DNA of 64,000 nt from Azoarcus sp. TTM-91. GTDB taxonomy: Bacteria; Pseudomonadota; Gammaproteobacteria; Burkholderiales; Rhodocyclaceae. The notes under the pieces are model-generated. The model was not told where the DNA came from. It worked only from the letters and a program-made list of their open reading frames with translations, and did not search any database. Positions 63,565 to 64,000 of the stretch are shown here, piece by piece (the first letter of the stretch is position 1; each line of letters opens with the position of its first letter). The DNA lies in contig NZ_WUEI01000001.1 in assembly GCF_012911025.1 (NCBI RefSeq), positions 1 to 64,000 on the forward strand, read 5' to 3'. Both the position numbers and the translations under genes were made by a program.

Positions 63565-64000
63565 TCATGCCGCCTTCGCCAACAAGGTTTGCACCGCCAT
63601 CTCGGTATTGGCGATGGCGGCCTTTGCCGCGTCCGGGCCAAACACGGTGCCTTCGACGCGCACCAGTTCAACATCAGTGAGGCCGATGAAACCGAGCAGG
63701 TGCAAGAGGTAGTTGCTCTGGAAATCGAACGGTGCCCAGGCGCCTTCCGAGAACACGCCGCCGGCGGCGGCGACAAGATAAACCTTCTTGCCGGTCAGCA
63801 AGCCTTTTGGCCCGGTGTCGCCGTAGCCGAAAGTGACAGCTGGCCAAATGATGTGATCAAACCAGGCCTTGAGTTGGGAGGACGGTCCGAAGTTGATCAT
63901 TCCCGAGCCAAGCACAACTACGTCAGCGGCCTTTAGCTCATCAACCAGCTCCTGGGCGATCCGCACTGCCTCAGCCTGCTCAGGCGTCCGGGCATCTGGC
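63565..64000 (-). CDS. azoR: FMN-dependent NADH-azoreductase, N-terminus beyond the window
   Basis: The minus-strand frame is open to the right edge, so about 145 C-terminal residues are visible of an expected 200. [57 protein letters not shown] and [18 protein letters not shown] are the AzoR-type flavodoxin-like fold, with the flavin loop at [10 protein letters not shown]. These enzymes reduce azo dyes and quinones with NADH. The usual PMYNFG motif reads GMINFG here. The 290-bp gap to cobB shows nothing recognised. Confidence 0.9.
   Translation of the reverse strand, partial: PDARTPEQAEAVRIAQELVDELKAADVVVLGSGMINFGPSSQLKAWFDHIIWPAVTFGYGDTGPKGLLTGKKVYLVAAAGGVFSEGAWAPFDFQSNYLLHLLGFIGLTDVELVRVEGTVFGPDAAKAAIANTEMAVQTLLAKAA

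Overview
The window is GC-rich chromosomal DNA from a betaproteobacterium. Gene order and protein style point to the Rhodocyclales (Thauera/Azoarcus/Zoogloea relatives); this placement is inference, not a search result. It spans the chromosome-origin neighbourhood: rpmH-rnpA-yidD-yidC-mnmE read leftward and dnaA-dnaN-gyrB read rightward from a gap of about 290 bp with an AT-rich patch and a perfect DnaA box. Two 16-bp ParB-type parS palindromes lie 10-11 kb to the left.

Layout. 0-2.6 kb: an HExxH (M35/aspzincin-like) protein set among three related small exported proteins, possibly an effector/immunity-type cluster. 2.7-4.0 kb: a TPR-methyltransferase fusion. 4.0-10.7 kb (minus): a tightly overlapped block, speD-speE-rsmB-DUF4390-ntrY-ntrX, whose ntrX product has lost its AAA+ ATPase signatures. 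10.8-12.4 kb: a TauE-like permease flanked by the parS sites, then tam. 12.5-15.6 kb: an alkylation-repair cluster (ogt, alkB, alkA, ada); the Ada protein lacks all four zinc-binding/methyl-acceptor cysteines of its N-terminal domain. 15.7-17.6 kb: an MFS/NTT-like carrier and a flavin reductase-like protein. 17.7-27 kb: the origin cluster.

27.1-37.8 kb is an AT-richer accessory island between the gyrB terminator and a decayed type I restriction hsdR gene. It holds a 1518-aa SF1 helicase with a C-terminal Vsr-like nuclease, a complete short-Argonaute SPARTA pair (TIR-APAZ plus catalytically dead MID-PIWI), and an unrecognised 501-aa protein joining an apparent winged-helix N-terminus to a PD-(D/E)XK nuclease. 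The first and last of these are the best candidates for something not well described.

37.7-47.4 kb returns to housekeeping and accessory metabolism: GNAT, YaiI/DUF188, an RluA-family pseudouridine synthase, a long-chain flavodoxin, TrmA, an SLC13 permease, an AEC carrier, a PHB-depolymerase-type esterase and a second flavin reductase-like protein. 47.7-59.2 kb is a surface-protein locus: a 7TM histidine kinase and response regulator, a 32-bp inverted repeat, then a two-partner secretion pair (TpsB and a 2274-aa TpsA adhesin without a CDI toxin tail) closed by a strong terminator. 59.3-64 kb carries a ketopantoate reductase-like oxidoreductase divergent from an RpiR regulator with two operator-like palindromes, an EamA exporter, DUF2798, a class III sirtuin and the edge-truncated azoR.

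Genes left of dnaA are mostly on the minus strand and those to its right mostly on the plus strand, so most are read away from the origin. No tRNA, rRNA, CRISPR array, IS element or prophage was seen.
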